From JAWLDV01 sp046537975 (GTDB lineage Bacteria > Desulfobacterota > Desulfobulbia > Desulfobulbales > SURF-16), in assembly GCA_046537975.1 (NCBI GenBank), contig JBKHJR010000026.1:1-33098 (forward strand): a stretch of 33,098 bases of DNA, written 5' to 3'. This document shows positions 7,436 through 15,792 of the stretch, piece by piece. Each line of letters begins with the position of its first letter. The first letter of the stretch is position 1. The translations under genes and the position numbers were made by a program. The notes beneath the pieces were generated by a model. It was given only the letters and a program-made list of their open reading frames with translations. It did not search any database and was not told where the DNA came from.

Positions 7436-7899
7436 ATCAAGCCAATAATATTTCTTTAGTCTCGGATGTGGTTAAACTCTACGATCGTGAGGAAATACCG
7501 GTGGTTCGCCATGATGACGGGATAGAGGCGGTTATAGAAGCATTTGCCAGGGCCAGCCATTCCCGCCTGGTTTACGTAATTGATGAGAAAGAAAAGCTGT
7601 CAGGAGTAATATCCCTGGGAGGACTGGCCCGTCATCTCCTGTTTTTCCACGAAGGCGGAGGGATAGACAACCTCCATCTCACCAGTATGGCCTTGGCTGA
7701 AAACGCTGAAGACTTCGTGGACGGGCCCCCTTTTACTGTTCATATGGCGGAGAATGTAGACGAGGTTATGGAAAAGATGATGACCCGCAAGATAAAAGAA
7801 GTACCTGTCGTCGATGACCAGGACAAAATAGTGGCGGACATTACCATGGTAGACCTGTTGAAATACTGTAAACACTATTTTTTGAACAATGACCGGTAA
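7432..7899 (+). CDS. CBS-pair protein (putative nucleotide-sensing regulator)
   Basis: The 155-residue soluble protein has two CBS motifs in tandem: about residues 10-75 (VVRHDDGIEAVIEAFARASHS, then VIDEKEKLSGVISLGGL) and about 85-150 (PFTVHMAENVDEVMEKMM, then VPVVDDQDKIVADITMVDLL). CBS pairs bind adenosine nucleotides or SAM and control attached or partner channels, transporters and enzymes. It starts inside the antiporter stop codon, and its last 11 bases overlap atpD. This suggests it serves the antiporter or the ATPase as a separate regulatory subunit. The ligand cannot be read from the sequence. Confidence 0.85.
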   Translation: MNQANNISLVSDVVKLYDREEIPVVRHDDGIEAVIEAFARASHSRLVYVIDEKEKLSGVISLGGLARHLLFFHEGGGIDNLHLTSMALAENAEDFVDGPPFTVHMAENVDEVMEKMMTRKIKEVPVVDDQDKIVADITMVDLLKYCKHYFLNNDR

Positions 7900-9289
7900 C
7901 AATGAACAAAAAATCACTTATGAGGGGCGGGTTCAGTCGGTGAGCTCCAGTGTTGTGGACCTGGAATTCAACGAGAGTTTGCCACCGCTGGCCACCAGAA
8001 TATACGGGGAAAAGGACGGACATGTTTTTATCCTGGAGACTGCCAGCCACATCTCGGAAATCATGGTCCGGGCCATTGCTCTCACCCCGGTCCAGGGTCT
8101 GGCCCGGGGTGATCAGGTCAGCAGTGACGGCAAGCCGCTGACCATGGCTGTTGGTGACCAAATGCTGGGCCGCATGCTTAACGTCTTTGGAGAACCGGTG
8201 GACAAGGGAGAGGAGTTTTCTCCGGATCAGGAATTCCAGCCGATCTACAATCCCCCTCCCTCCCTTTCTGAACGACGGGTGCAGCAGGAAATATTTGAAA
8301 CCGGGATCAAGATAATTGACCTTCTGGCTCCCCTGGAAAAAGGCGGCAAAGCAGGGCTTTTCGGGGGAGCCGGGGTCGGAAAGACCGTGATAATAACTGA
8401 GTTGATCAACAACATGGCCGCCCGCCATAAAGGAATAAGCCTGTTCTGCGGCATCGGCGAACGCTGCCGGGAGGCGGAAGAACTATACCGGGATATGGAC
8501 AAGGCCGGAGTCCTGGACAAGACTGCCATGGTCTTTGCCCAGATGAACGAGCCCTCGGGGGCCCGTTTCCGGGTGGGCCACGGTGCCCTCACCCTGGCTG
8601 AATATTTTCGGGATACCAAAAAAAAAGACGTTCTCCTGCTCATTGACAACATATTCCGCTTTATTCAGGCCGGTTCCGAGGTCTCGGGCCTCATGGGCTA
8701 TATCCCCTCCCATGTCGGTTATCAGCCTACCCTGGCCACGGAGCTGGCTGAACTGGAAGAAAGGATCTGTTCCACCGCCAGGGGGGCGGTGACTTCGGTC
8801 CAGGCAGTATATGTGCCGGCTGACGACTTCACCGACCCGGCAGCCTCCCATACCTTTTCCCATCTCTCCGCCTCCATTGTCCTTTCCCGGAAAAGGGCGA
8901 GCCAGGGACTCTATCCGGCCATGGATCCCCTGGTCTCCTCTTCCAGTATGGTGACCCCGGCCAATGTTTCTGAAAAACATTACCGGATCAACAGAGAGGT
9001 GCGGAGAGTCCTCAGTGAATATGAAGAGTTAAAAGATATTATCGCCATGCTGGGCCTGGAGGAACTTTCGGAAAAGGACCGTCGCACTGTCGCCGTGGCC
9101 CGGAGACTGGAACGTTTTCTGACCCAGCCCTTTTTTACCACCGCCCGTTTTACCGGGAAAAAAGGTAAGCTGGTCAAACTGGAAGATGCAATTGAAGGAT
9201 GTGAACGGATTTTAAACGGGGATTATCTTGATTATCCGGAAAGCTCACTTTACATGATCGGCAGTATAGAAGAGGCGGAAAATAAGTGA
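7889..9289 (+). CDS. atpD: N-ATPase subunit beta
   Basis: The 466-residue protein is the catalytic beta subunit of a rotary ATPase. The Walker A motif GGAGVGKT occupies residues 159-166 (Lys165), followed by GIGERCREAEELY with the catalytic Glu region. The Walker B region VLLLIDNIFRF and a DELSEED-like EELSEKD helix follow. It forms the alternating catalytic head with alpha. It is first in the order D-C-Q-R-B-E-F-A-G, the hallmark of N-ATPases described by Dibrova and co-workers. This type often coexists with a normal F-ATPase and is spread by lateral transfer. ATG 7889 overlaps the CBS gene by 11 bp and has no SD, so translation is probably coupled. Confidence 0.95.
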   Translation: MTGNNEQKITYEGRVQSVSSSVVDLEFNESLPPLATRIYGEKDGHVFILETASHISEIMVRAIALTPVQGLARGDQVSSDGKPLTMAVGDQMLGRMLNVFGEPVDKGEEFSPDQEFQPIYNPPPSLSERRVQQEIFETGIKIIDLLAPLEKGGKAGLFGGAGVGKTVIITELINNMAARHKGISLFCGIGERCREAEELYRDMDKAGVLDKTAMVFAQMNEPSGARFRVGHGALTLAEYFRDTKKKDVLLLIDNIFRFIQAGSEVSGLMGYIPSHVGYQPTLATELAELEERICSTARGAVTSVQAVYVPADDFTDPAASHTFSHLSASIVLSRKRASQGLYPAMDPLVSSSSMVTPANVSEKHYRINREVRRVLSEYEELKDIIAMLGLEELSEKDRRTVAVARRLERFLTQPFFTTARFTGKKGKLVKLEDAIEGCERILNGDYLDYPESSLYMIGSIEEAENK

Positions 9290-9678
9290 TGGAAATTAAA
9301 ATATATATTCCCACCAAGCTCCACTGGCACGGTGAAAAAGTTCATAAGCTGAAAGCCGAAGGACTGGAGGGACATTTCACCCTGCTGCCTGCCCATATAG
9401 ACTATATCTCGGTCCTGGTTCCAGGCATTCTCATCCTGAGCCGGGGGGAAAACGAACTCATCTTTGCCGTGGATGAAGGCACCCTGGTAAAACAGGGTAA
9501 TACTGTCCGGATTTCCTGCCGTAATGCCATCCAGGGAGATGATCTTCAGACTCTCCATCAGGTAGTCCGGGAAGAATACAAACAGATTGACGAACTGGAG
9601 AAAAAGGCTCGAACCGCCTTAAGCGGTCTGGAATACGGTATGATCCGCCGATTCACTGAAATGACCGGGAAAAAATAA
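9289..9678 (+). CDS. atpC: N-ATPase subunit epsilon
   Basis: The 129-residue protein resembles epsilon: an N-terminal beta-barrel (MEIKIYIPTKLHWHGEKVHKLKAEGLEGHFTLLPAHIDYISVL contains the typical G-x-F-x-x-LPxH motif; only part is needed to recognise it) and a C-terminal two-helix region rich in Glu, Lys and Arg. Epsilon links gamma to the c ring and brakes ATP hydrolysis. ATG 9289 overlaps the atpD stop as TGATG; a GTG one codon upstream is less likely. In F-type operons epsilon comes last, so its position right after beta is diagnostic of the N-type order. Confidence 0.9.
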   Translation: MEIKIYIPTKLHWHGEKVHKLKAEGLEGHFTLLPAHIDYISVLVPGILILSRGENELIFAVDEGTLVKQGNTVRISCRNAIQGDDLQTLHQVVREEYKQIDELEKKARTALSGLEYGMIRRFTEMTGKK

Positions 9679-9717
9679 CAGAACCGATCAATAGAGAACA
9701 CAAAGGTTAAATTTCAG

Positions 9718-10014
9718 ATGGCTGACCCGGAAGAAAAAGAAAAGCTGCCGGAAATTATCAAGGAAAAATGCCGCAAAAGGCTCAAAGCGGAAAAGGAAAA
9801 ACAGGGATCGGTTTTTTTCGGCCTGGGTCTTTTCGGCATGGTGGGCTGGAGCGTGGCCATCCCTGCGGTACTGGGGACCCTTCTCGGCCGCTGGCTTGAC
9901 AGCCTTTACCGGAGTGAGACCTCCTGGACCATAACCGGTCTTATCACCGGACTTGCTGTAGGCTGCCTGGTGGCCTGGCGCTGGCTGAACCGTCAAGGGA
10001 GGGGAGATCAATGA
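9718..10014 (+). CDS. atpQ: N-ATPase accessory membrane protein AtpQ (AtpI-like)
   Basis: The 98-residue protein has a charged N-terminus (about 30 residues rich in Lys and Glu) and two membrane segments: about 34-52 (FFGLGLFGMVGWSVAIPAVL) and about 66-84 (TSWTITGLITGLAVGCLVAW). They are joined by GTLLGRWLDSLY, typical of the AtpI/AtpQ family. AtpI-like proteins assist c-ring assembly; AtpQ is the N-operon counterpart. Assignment rests on the hairpin topology, on GRWLD and on position between atpC and atpR. The end overlaps the next gene as ATGA. Confidence 0.85.
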   Translation: MADPEEKEKLPEIIKEKCRKRLKAEKEKQGSVFFGLGLFGMVGWSVAIPAVLGTLLGRWLDSLYRSETSWTITGLITGLAVGCLVAWRWLNRQGRGDQ

Positions 10015-10283
10015 TAATCACCGGGCCTCTGATGCTTCTGAGTGGAGTAGCTCTGGGCTTTTTCTACTTCAGCGGTCTTTATTGGACCCTGCGGAAATTA
10101 AGTACCAAAGAAAGCAGGGTATGGTGGCTGGCCTTAAGCTTTCTGGCCCGGGCTTCGATATTGGCCGTGATTTTTTATCTCCTGGCGGACCGGGACTGGC
10201 AGCGTCTTTTGCTCCTCGCAGCAGGCTTTACAGTCAGCCGTATTGTCTGGGTCCGGAAAATAAAAAAGGGGACGAATCCATGA
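10011..10283 (+). CDS. atpR: N-ATPase accessory membrane protein AtpR
   Basis: The 90-residue protein has three predicted membrane segments (about 4-24, 39-58 and 64-80) with Arg residues near or inside the second and third (FLARASILAVIF and GFTVSRIVWVRK). AtpR is found only in N-ATPase operons, always between atpQ and atpB, and has been proposed to interact with the c ring. It starts at ATG 10011 inside the atpQ stop and ends in an ATGA overlap with atpB, so it is tightly coupled on both sides. Confidence 0.85.
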   Translation: MIITGPLMLLSGVALGFFYFSGLYWTLRKLSTKESRVWWLALSFLARASILAVIFYLLADRDWQRLLLLAAGFTVSRIVWVRKIKKGTNP

Positions 10284-10978
10284 AGTACACCCCGGATCAA
10301 TACATCTACCTGGACTGGGGCTGGGGGGAAATCAACGCAACCCTGGTTTTCACCTGGCTGATCATGGCCCTGCTGGCAGGAGGTTCCTGGTTTATCAGCC
10401 GCCGGTTGAGCAGCACCACCGGTATTTCCGGCTGGCAGAATCTACTGGAAGTAATCGTCAAGGGCATTAACGACCATATTGAAGAGGTAACCCACCGGGA
10501 TCCCGGGCCTTTTCTCCCCCTTATAGGCACCCTTTTTCTCTTTATCCTGGTCTCCAACATTCTGAGCGTAATTCCTTTTTTTCAACCGCCAACCGGCTCT
10601 CTTTCCACGACAGCTGCTTATGCAGTAGTAGTCTTTCTGGCCGTACCGGTCTTCGGTCTCTCAACCCAGTCTCTCAGCAGTTACCTGAAACAATACATCC
10701 AGCCCACTTCATTCATGCTCCCCTTCAATCTGCTTGGAGACATCACCAGGACCTTTGCCCTGGCAGTAAGGCTTTACGGCAACGTTATGAGTTCAACGGT
10801 TATCATCCTGGTTCTCGTGGTTATCATCCCCCTGGTCATCCCGGTGATCATGCAGCTTCTGGGCCTGCTCACCGGAATAATTCAGGCCTACATCTTTGCC
10901 TTGCTGGCAGCAGTATATATTGCTTCAGCCATGAAAAAAACCGAAGAACAGAATAACCAATCTTTCAAAGGAGGATAA
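10280..10978 (+). CDS. atpB: N-ATPase subunit a
   Basis: The 232-residue polytopic membrane protein carries the essential Arg164 in ALAVRLYGN, the residue that separates entry and exit half-channels for the transported ion. The GDITRTFALAVRLYGN block and FVLVSN-like segment (FILVSNILSVIPFF) are family hallmarks. Start: ATG 10280 overlaps the atpR stop as ATGA, giving MKYTPDQYIYLDWG. A longer frame reaching back to 10082 reads through atpR in another frame and is not credible. The stop overlaps the strong SD of atpE. Confidence 0.93.
   Translation: MKYTPDQYIYLDWGWGEINATLVFTWLIMALLAGGSWFISRRLSSTTGISGWQNLLEVIVKGINDHIEEVTHRDPGPFLPLIGTLFLFILVSNILSVIPFFQPPTGSLSTTAAYAVVVFLAVPVFGLSTQSLSSYLKQYIQPTSFMLPFNLLGDITRTFALAVRLYGNVMSSTVIILVLVVIIPLVIPVIMQLLGLLTGIIQAYIFALLAAVYIASAMKKTEEQNNQSFKGG
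10967..10974 (+). promoter_or_regulatory. strong ribosome binding site of atpE
   Basis: AAAGGAGG ends five bases before the atpE ATG and lies inside the last codons of atpB. It is the only near-perfect Shine-Dalgarno sequence in the ATPase operon. This fits the need for many c subunits per complex. Confidence 0.75.
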
Positions 10979-10979
10979 C

Positions 10980-11258
10980 ATGACATCTCTTGATATTATA
11001 GGGTTCGGCTCAGTTCTTGGAGCCGGGCTGGCCATCGGGTTCGGTGCCATCGGCGCCGCTATCGGAGAAGGAATGGCTGCGGCGGCAGCTCTGCGCTCCA
11101 TGGCCCAACAGCCGGATCAAACAAATACCTTTACCAGAACAATGTTTGTTTCCATGGCCATGATAGAATCGACTTCCATCTACGCCTTTGTCATTTCCAT
11201 GATCCTGATCTTTGCCAATCCCATCTGGAACCATGCAGTAAAGGTCAGTGGCGGATGA
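10980..11258 (+). CDS. atpE: N-ATPase subunit c (rotor ring)
   Basis: The 92-residue helical hairpin has an N-terminal helix of small residues (GFGAIGAAIGEGMAA) and a C-terminal helix holding the ion-binding Glu63 in MIESTSIYAF. Glu63-Ser64-Thr65 and Tyr68 match the E-S-T-x-x-Y ligands of Na+-binding rotors such as that of Ilyobacter. The Gln of the first helix in Ilyobacter is Glu30 here, so each subunit has two carboxylates at the site. N-ATPases were first proposed to pump Na+, but a double-carboxylate N-type ring has been reported to be proton-specific. The coupling ion is therefore open. The loop SMAQQPDQ contacts gamma and epsilon. The stop overlaps atpF as ATGA. Confidence 0.93.
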   Translation: MTSLDIIGFGSVLGAGLAIGFGAIGAAIGEGMAAAAALRSMAQQPDQTNTFTRTMFVSMAMIESTSIYAFVISMILIFANPIWNHAVKVSGG

Positions 11259-12031
11259 GTATAGACCTGTTTACCGCAGCCGCCCAGATAATCAACCTTT
11301 TCATTCTTATCTGGCTTTTGAAACGATTTCTCTATGCTCCGGTTTTAAGGGCAATGCATAAGAGACAGGAACGGATAACTGAAACACTGGAAGAGGCCAG
11401 AAAAGAAAAAGAGGCGGCCGGAGAAGAAAAAAAACGCTACCAGGCTCTTCAGGAAAAGGCTGACCAGCAGGCCCGGGAAAAACTGGAGGAGGCCGACAAA
11501 GAGGCTGAAGAGCTACGGCAGCGTCTGACCCAAGAGATCAGGGATGAGGAGGAAAGAGCCCGACGCAAATGGCACAGGGAACTCGAGGATGAAAAAGAGC
11601 AGTTCCTTATCCGAACCAGCCGGACTATTGCTGAAGAGTTCAGCACACTTTGCAGAAACGCATTCAAGGAACTTGCCGGCCGGGACTTTGAAGAGGAGAT
11701 GATCAAACGTTTCCTGGAAAAAACCGGCCGGGAACCGGACCAAAACACCCTGAGATCCCTGAAGGAAAAGAGAAAGGGCGGTATCCAGGTGGTCAGCAGC
11801 CGGGAATTAAGCTCTTCCCTTAAGCAGGAAATCGGGGATCATCTTAAGCAGGTGGTTGGCAGAGATCTCGAAGTGCAATTTGAAACGAACCCCGATTTAA
11901 TGGCCGGGATTATTGTCGAGGTGGAAGGCCGGAAAGTCGGCTGGCATCTCAGCCGTTACCTGGATGAATTCCAGGAAAGACTCCAAGAAGGACTGGAAAA
12001 GGCTATCAGTAGCCGGCAGAACAACCTTTAA
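11255..12031 (+). CDS. atpF: N-ATPase subunit b with delta-like C-terminal domain
   Basis: The 258-residue protein is far longer than a usual b subunit (about 160). One N-terminal membrane helix (about 5-27) is followed by a charged coiled coil (about 40-160). A C-terminal domain (about 170-258) contains VVSSRELSSSLKQEI and PDLMAGIIVEVEGRKVGW. This resembles the end of subunit delta/OSCP, with its SSxxLS helix start and the DPxLxGGxxxxxxG motif. N-ATPase operons have no separate delta gene, so this extension probably docks the stalk to alpha at the top of the head. It overlaps atpE by four bases and is followed by a 77-bp gap. Confidence 0.88.
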   Translation: MSIDLFTAAAQIINLFILIWLLKRFLYAPVLRAMHKRQERITETLEEARKEKEAAGEEKKRYQALQEKADQQAREKLEEADKEAEELRQRLTQEIRDEEERARRKWHRELEDEKEQFLIRTSRTIAEEFSTLCRNAFKELAGRDFEEEMIKRFLEKTGREPDQNTLRSLKEKRKGGIQVVSSRELSSSLKQEIGDHLKQVVGRDLEVQFETNPDLMAGIIVEVEGRKVGWHLSRYLDEFQERLQEGLEKAISSRQNNL

Positions 12032-12108
12032 CTGTGTGTGCATGCCGCCTGTTTCCGGACAGACATTGAGCAGCCGCTATTCAGGTTAACACCTAAATAT
12101 TTTATACC

Positions 12109-13644
12109 ATGCTTGAAAAAACCAGAAAAAATCAGGAAAAGGCCTTCAGCGAAGCCCTGTCTTCCCATCAGGCCAGGGTCAGCCTGGAGGACACCGGTTA
12201 TATAACCTCTATAACCGGCCCCATTGCCTGGGCCTCCGGGCTGGGATCAGTCGGTTTTGAAGAACTGGTGGAATTCGAAGACGGAACCCGGGCTCTGGTG
12301 GCCTACCTGGAAGCTCACAGTGCAGGTTTAATTCTTCTGGACCCTTCCGCCCATATACGGGCCGGCATGGAGGTAAAAAGATTAAGAAGAGTAGTTGATA
12401 TAGGCACAGGGCCTGATCTGATAGGGCGGGTCTTTACTGCCAGCGGCGAGGTCCTGGACAATAAAGGTCCACTGAATACGGACCGGCGCCTGCCCATTGA
12501 ACGACCGGCTCCGGCCATTATGGACCGGGATCCGGTCACCTCCCCCCTGGAAACAGGGATCAAGGTAATAGACACTCTGATCCCGGTGGGTAAAGGGCAG
12601 AGAGAACTTATCCTGGGTGACCGTCAAACCGGTAAGACCGCGATCGGGCTGGATACCATCGCCAATCAGAAAAACAAGGATGTTATCTGTATATATGTCG
12701 CCGTGGGCCAGCGGGAGTCCGCCATGGCCAGGGTCATTCACGAACTGGAAGAAAACGGGGCCATGGCTTATACCATAATACTGGTGGCCGGAGGAGAAAA
12801 GGGCCCGGGCCTGCAGTATATCACCCCTTATGCCGCTACCTCCCTGGCAGAATCTTTCATGGAGCAGGGCAAGGACGTTCTGATTATTTATGACGATCTG
12901 ACCAGACATGCCCGGGCCTACCGGGAGCTCTCCCTTCTTCTGGAGCATCCCCCCGGCCGGGAAGCCTTTCCCGGAGACATTTTTTATATTCACTCCCGGC
13001 TGCTGGAACGCTCCACCCATCTGCGCCCGGAACTGGGCGGCGGTTCCCTGACTGCCCTGCCGATCATTGAAACTGAAGAACAGAATCTCTCCGCCTATAT
13101 TCCTACAAATCTTATCTCCATTACCGACGGCCAGATTTATCTCTCCCCTGAGCTTTTCTCCAAGGGCATGCTGCCTGCAATAGATGTGGGCAGGTCGGTT
13201 TCCAGGGTGGGAGGCAAAGCCCAGAGGCCGGCTTTCAAAGGACTGGTAGGCGAGCTTAAACTGTCATATTCCCAGTTTGAGGAACTGGAAAGTTTCTCCC
13301 GTTTTGCCACCCGGCTTGACGAAAAAACCCGCCAGGCTCTGGAAAGGGGGAGACGTCTCCGGGAACTCCTGCGCCAGCATCGTTACAGTCCCAGAAAGGA
13401 TTATGAACAGGTTGTTACCATGCTTGCCCTGATCAGAGGGCTCTTTGACCGGGTATCCCTTGAAAAGACAGCAGAGGCGGAAGAAGAGATCCGTCGGGCT
13501 CTCGAAAGTGAAGCAGAAGAAATCATTACCTCGGTCTCCGGAGATCAGGAACTGACCGATAAACAGCAGAACCGGCTGGTTGAGCTATGCCGCAGGGCAC
13601 TTGAGGACGCCGGTCTGGTGGACAGCGGAGACCAGCAGGATTAA
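12109..13644 (+). CDS. atpA: N-ATPase subunit alpha
   Basis: The 511-residue protein is the non-catalytic nucleotide-binding alpha subunit. It has an N-terminal barrel (about 25-95), Walker A GDRQTGKT at 170-177 (Lys176), the YVAVGQRES segment, Walker B VLIIYDDL, and the arginine-finger region ISVGRSVSRVGG-like sequence (IDVGRSVSRVGG). The N-terminus is slightly extended and basic. The 77-bp gap from atpF is the largest within the operon. ATG 12109 has no visible SD, so the exact start is the least certain part. Confidence 0.94.
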   Translation: MLEKTRKNQEKAFSEALSSHQARVSLEDTGYITSITGPIAWASGLGSVGFEELVEFEDGTRALVAYLEAHSAGLILLDPSAHIRAGMEVKRLRRVVDIGTGPDLIGRVFTASGEVLDNKGPLNTDRRLPIERPAPAIMDRDPVTSPLETGIKVIDTLIPVGKGQRELILGDRQTGKTAIGLDTIANQKNKDVICIYVAVGQRESAMARVIHELEENGAMAYTIILVAGGEKGPGLQYITPYAATSLAESFMEQGKDVLIIYDDLTRHARAYRELSLLLEHPPGREAFPGDIFYIHSRLLERSTHLRPELGGGSLTALPIIETEEQNLSAYIPTNLISITDGQIYLSPELFSKGMLPAIDVGRSVSRVGGKAQRPAFKGLVGELKLSYSQFEELESFSRFATRLDEKTRQALERGRRLRELLRQHRYSPRKDYEQVVTMLALIRGLFDRVSLEKTAEAEEEIRRALESEAEEIITSVSGDQELTDKQQNRLVELCRRALEDAGLVDSGDQQD

Positions 13645-13659
13645 ATCAGGGACCATATA

Positions 13660-14550
13660 ATGGCCAACTTACATCAACTGGAAAAAAAGATTAATACCGC
13701 CACGGGCCTCCAGTCCATAGTCAAGACCATGAAGACCATGGCTGCGGTCAACATCTATCAATACGAACAGGCAGCCTCTTCCCTGGACAGTTACCTGGAA
13801 ACCATTGAGGCAGGTCTTTCCGGAGTAATAAGCGAGGCTGAATTTCCCCGGAAACGGGAGCAGCCGCAAGGAGGAGAGCAGCTCTTAGTGGTTTTCGGAT
13901 CTGATCAGGGATTGTGCGGCCGCTTCAACGAAAAGCTGGTGGAATTTCTCCAGGACAGAAAAGAGGAACTTCTGCCCCAAAAAGAGGTGTCTCTGCTGGT
14001 TACCGGTGCCAGAATCAGGAATCGGCTGGAGAGCGAAGGCTATAACATCATTCGAAGCTTCTGGTCGCCCGGCTCTATCGAGGGACTGAACCGGCACATT
14101 CTCAAAATTGTCCTGGAGATCTCGTCCTGGCAGGAAGGACAGGGCAAGAACAGGATAGATCTTCTGTTCAACTATCATGACCGGCGCGGCAGTACAGCCG
14201 AACCCCTGCATCTTCCTTTATATCCCCTGGGTCCCCGGAAATTACAGGAACTAACAGAATCTCCCTGGCCCGGCCGCGGCCTGCCCTGGTTTGCTGAGGA
14301 AGCCAACAACCTGGCTTCCCACCTTATCCGGCAGTTTCTATTTGTAGCCATCTTCCGGGCCCAGGCCCAATCCCTGGCCAGTGAACAGGCCAGTCGTCTG
14401 AATTCTCTGCAACAGGCGGAAAAAAACATACAGGAACGTCTGGAAGAACTGCGGGGTGACTACCGCCAGTTGCGTCAGTCAGTGATTACCAGCGAACTGC
14501 TTGACCTAGTGGCCGGCTTTAAAAGTGCAGCCGGCAAAAACCATAAATAA
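13660..14550 (+). CDS. atpG: N-ATPase subunit gamma
   Basis: The 296-residue protein forms the rotating central shaft. The N-terminal helix INTATGLQSIVKTMKTMAAVN and the C-terminal helix ending in ITSELLDLVAGFKSA are the two long coiled helices of gamma. The GSDQGLCGRFNEKL block is its most conserved internal motif. It starts 15 bases after atpA, with AGGGA upstream. Its TAA stop (14548-14550) directly abuts the TGA stop of the convergent treT gene. It is the last gene of the operon, as in other N-ATPases. Confidence 0.93.
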   Translation: MANLHQLEKKINTATGLQSIVKTMKTMAAVNIYQYEQAASSLDSYLETIEAGLSGVISEAEFPRKREQPQGGEQLLVVFGSDQGLCGRFNEKLVEFLQDRKEELLPQKEVSLLVTGARIRNRLESEGYNIIRSFWSPGSIEGLNRHILKIVLEISSWQEGQGKNRIDLLFNYHDRRGSTAEPLHLPLYPLGPRKLQELTESPWPGRGLPWFAEEANNLASHLIRQFLFVAIFRAQAQSLASEQASRLNSLQQAEKNIQERLEELRGDYRQLRQSVITSELLDLVAGFKSAAGKNHK

Positions 14551-15792
14551 TCAGCCCAGGACAATCCGGTCACTGGCTCCATGGATCAGTCCTACAATCA
14601 GGGTAAGGTGTTCCCGTAATTGCCGGGTAAGCAGGAAATTATCCCGAACGAACGCCCTGGCCTTAATACTCATCTCTTCCAGTTTATCCGGGTTGTGGAG
14701 GAGATAACGGATTCTCAGGGCAGCCCCCTCCGGGGAATTGACCAGGTAACCGGTCTGATGATCAATCACCTGTTGAGCGATCCCTCCGGCATTACCGCCG
14801 ATAACCGGCTTGCCTTTCCACAGACCTTCGGTAACAGTGAGCCCGAAGCCTTCTCTGGTGGACTTCTGGAGGATAACATCAGCCTTACGCTGCAGCCCGT
14901 TAACAACACGGTGGGCATCAGGGGGTAACAGAAGAATCTGTATGGAGTCATCATCAGCGGCAGCTTCCCGCACCTCTGCCAGAACTTCTGCACCCTCGGG
15001 ATCATCGGTTGCTTCACCGCCTGCCAGAATCAAATGGAGAGAGGGCATAAAACGTCTGGCCATCTTATAGGCCCTGATGACCCCTACAGGGTCCTTAAAA
15101 CGGTCAAAGCGGGAGACCTGGACCAGCAGGGGATGCCTTTCCTCCAACTGATAAGTTTTGCTTATCTGCTCCAATTCTTTCCGGCTTAGTTCAACGTTTT
15201 TATCGCTCAAGGGATCTATGCTGGGCGGAATAATATACTGAGAATGGGGAAGGGTCTGGGAAAATTTGGCCAGGGAAAAAATACTGGCATCATATTCCCT
15301 TATATATTCTCTCAGAAATTTCCATACCGGCCGGTATGGCTGGCTGGCATCGATATGACAGCGCCAGACCCAGGTGCCCCGGCGGTTGGGACAGAAATGG
15401 ATAAGGGCGGCAGGCTGAGGATCATGAATAAAAACAAAATCCGCATCCTCCAGGACTGGACGAAGTTTTTCTGCATTTTGTTCATTGATCTGTACATACT
15501 TGTCCAGAAGTCTGGCAGGGATATTGGCAGACTTCCCCTGCAAGGCATTGTGCATGGATTTTGTACAATAGAAAAAATCCTCATCACCGCTGATTACTTC
15601 CCACTGGGCATCGATACCGAGTTCCCGGGTCAGGGGAATAAGTTTGGTGAGGATTTCCGCTACTCCGCCCCCCAGACGGGTTGAGTTGACATGAACCACC
15701 TTCATGCCCTGCAATGGTTCGGAAAGCTGTTGAAGGTGCCTTATTGCATCTCCTCCGGCAACCGCGGCATAGGATTCAAGAAGACTGGCCAT
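14551..15792 (-). CDS. treT: trehalose synthase, TreT type (GT4 trehalose glycosyltransferring synthase)
   Basis: The 413-residue GT-B glycosyltransferase closely follows archaeal and bacterial TreT. It has VVHVNSTRLGGGVAEIL near residue 35, then GDEDFFYCTKSMHNALQG, FIHDPQPAALI, WVWRCHID and PPSIDPLSDKN. The nucleotide-sugar site is an EX7E pair, Glu314 and Glu322, in TREGFGLTVTEG. TreT reversibly makes trehalose from NDP-glucose and glucose; the related retaining trehalose phosphorylases use glucose-1-phosphate and cannot be fully excluded. I chose ATG 15792 because GGGAGG lies about eight bases upstream; the frame extends further to 15864, but that part overlaps the upstream gene and lacks family similarity. 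The first 17 bases overlap the DUF5752-like gene, so the two are translationally coupled. Confidence 0.9.
   Translation of the reverse strand: MASLLESYAAVAGGDAIRHLQQLSEPLQGMKVVHVNSTRLGGGVAEILTKLIPLTRELGIDAQWEVISGDEDFFYCTKSMHNALQGKSANIPARLLDKYVQINEQNAEKLRPVLEDADFVFIHDPQPAALIHFCPNRRGTWVWRCHIDASQPYRPVWKFLREYIREYDASIFSLAKFSQTLPHSQYIIPPSIDPLSDKNVELSRKELEQISKTYQLEERHPLLVQVSRFDRFKDPVGVIRAYKMARRFMPSLHLILAGGEATDDPEGAEVLAEVREAAADDDSIQILLLPPDAHRVVNGLQRKADVILQKSTREGFGLTVTEGLWKGKPVIGGNAGGIAQQVIDHQTGYLVNSPEGAALRIRYLLHNPDKLEEMSIKARAFVRDNFLLTRQLREHLTLIVGLIHGASDRIVLG

Noticed and set aside
10082..10279. Upstream extension of the atpB frame
   Set aside because: It overlaps atpR in another frame; the ATGA junction at 10280 is the expected start.
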